A stretch of DNA of 56,981 nucleotides from an uncultured Aeromonadaceae bacterium. GTDB lineage: Bacteria; Pseudomonadota; Gammaproteobacteria; Enterobacterales; Aeromonadaceae. The stretch spans positions 1-56,981 of the forward strand of contig CAMFKP010000020.1 of the NCBI GenBank assembly GCA_945957385.1. The letters are read 5' to 3'. Under the pieces are notes generated by a model. That model was not told the DNA's origin. It searched no databases and worked only from the letters and a program-made list of their open reading frames with translations. Shown one piece after another: positions 56,194 to 56,981 of this stretch. The position numbers and the translations under genes were made by a program. Position 1 is the first letter of the stretch, and every line of letters begins with the position of its first letter.

Positions 56194-56981
56194 GACCTCT
56201 TCTTCTCACCTTGATGTTGTAACGGCCGTTGGGCCATCACATGGATATAACGCCCCAGCGCCACGAAGGGCTCCTCGCGACAATAGCGCTGCTCCATCTG
56301 TAACAGATCGTCAAATTTCTCGTGCTGATCCTGCTTGTGACGCATGTAGTCGTGGATCACCCGCACCCCGGTTTTGCCGATCAGCTTAAGTCCGCCACGT
56401 TGCAGCCAGTCGTACACCTCCTCCGGCAGTTGCGGATTTTCCGGTGTCAACTTCTGCTTGCGCTTCTTGGTCAGGCCGGCGCGGATGTAATCAAAGTTGC
56501 CGACCACCAGGCTCTGGAACAGCAGGGCGTGGCGGTTATAAAACAGCAGCGACAAGATGCCGCCGGGGGCAAGAAAACCGAGCAAGGATAACAAGGTCTG
56601 TCGCGGTTCGGACAACCATTCGAGCACGGCGTGGCACAAGATGAGATCAAACTCACCCTCGACATGCTGATCCAGCGCCTGAATCGGGCAGTGAATCAAG
56701 CGAATACGCTCAGAAAGCCCTTTTTCCTCAATCTGTTGTCGCCCCAGCTCCAGCATCTCGGCGGAGAGATCGCACAGCTCGATGTGGTGCCCCATCGCCG
56801 CCAGTTTCTGGGCAAAATAGCCAAAACCACCGCCGGCATCGAGGATCCGCAGCGGCCGGTCGCCAAGCCGGCTCAGGCAGGAGAGCAGATCCTGCCAGAC
56901 CACAGCGGCACGGATCTGCCCCTTGGTGGTGCCATAAATGTTCTGGGCAAACTTGTCGGCCAGGCCGTCAAAGCTGTGATC
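56190..56981 (-). CDS. cmoM: tRNA 5-carboxymethoxyuridine methyltransferase CmoM (5' end cut by window)
   Basis: SAM-dependent methyltransferase that esterifies cmo5U34 to mcmo5U34 in some tRNAs (formerly SmtA). The frame is open to the last base. The first visible residues DHSFDGLADKFAQNIYGTTKGQ correspond to the N-terminus of the E. coli protein (IAEKFSRNIYGTTKGQ), so only a few residues are missing. Motif I is RILDAGGGFGYF, followed by IELCDLSAEML and LILCHAVLEWLSEP. It heads cmoM-mukF-mukE-mukB, as in E. coli. Confidence 0.94.
   Translation of the reverse strand, partial: DHSFDGLADKFAQNIYGTTKGQIRAAVVWQDLLSCLSRLGDRPLRILDAGGGFGYFAQKLAAMGHHIELCDLSAEMLELGRQQIEEKGLSERIRLIHCPIQALDQHVEGEFDLILCHAVLEWLSEPRQTLLSLLGFLAPGGILSLLFYNRHALLFQSLVVGNFDYIRAGLTKKRKQKLTPENPQLPEEVYDWLQRGGLKLIGKTGVRVIHDYMRHKQDQHEKFDDLLQMEQRYCREEPFVALGRYIHVMAQRPLQHQGEKKRS

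Overview
The window looks like chromosomal core DNA of a gammaproteobacterium in the branch that carries MukBEF (Enterobacterales, Vibrionales, Pasteurellales, Aeromonadales). Coding sequence is moderately GC-rich. The gene blocks recC-recB-recD, pspF/pspABC-ycjXF with sapABCDF, apt-dnaX-ybaB-recR-htpG...adk-hemH-gsk and cmoM-mukFEB point that way. The mix of E. coli-like synteny with miaE, bluB, an HD-GYP/DUF3369 regulator and an OmpU/OmpC-type porin fits an Aeromonadales-like organism best, but that is an inference. I saw no tRNA, rRNA, insertion sequence, integrase or CRISPR array.

Layout. 1-5.0 kb (+): the 3' part of an RND efflux pump gene, a divergent malate dehydrogenase gene and a secreted DUF4424 protein gene. 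5.1-14.1 kb (-): recC-recB-recD with ATGA stop/start overlaps. 14.3-15.5 kb (+): a DUF2750 gene and bluB. 15.4-18.0 kb (-): an orphan amino-acid-type periplasmic binding protein and a response regulator with an HD-GYP output. 18.1-24.0 kb (-): one tight run pspA-pspB-pspC-ycjX-ycjF-glycerate kinase-ugpQ behind a near-perfect sigma-54 promoter. 24.1-30.3 kb (+): pspF directly coupled to sapABCDF. 30.3-43.5 kb (-): miaE, gsk, hemH, adk, a two-gene periplasmic-binding-protein/diguanylate-cyclase cassette, htpG (sigma-32 promoter), recR, ybaB, dnaX and apt. 43.7-44.7 kb (-): a porin. 45.0-49.3 kb (+): dinG, a DUF2057 gene and an NhaD/ArsB-like transporter gene. 49.7-57.0 kb (-): cmoM-mukF-mukE-mukB, with cmoM cut by the window end.

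How the genes work together. RecBCD, DinG, RecR, DnaX and MukBEF serve DNA repair, replication and chromosome segregation. The Psp/YcjXF/Sap block serves inner-membrane stress and transport. Here it also carries a glycerophosphodiesterase and a glycerate kinase at the end of the sigma-54 transcript.

The most unusual content is threefold. First, a binding protein and a membrane diguanylate cyclase form a translationally coupled pair inserted between htpG and adk. They resemble NspS/MbaA-type periplasmic control of c-di-GMP and have no transport partners. Second, both Sap ATPases carry Asn in place of the H-loop His, and SapF also has Asp in place of the Walker B Glu. Third, intrinsic terminators sit almost on the start codons of apt and hemH. 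All protein assignments are from reading motifs and remembered family sequences; no database search was run.
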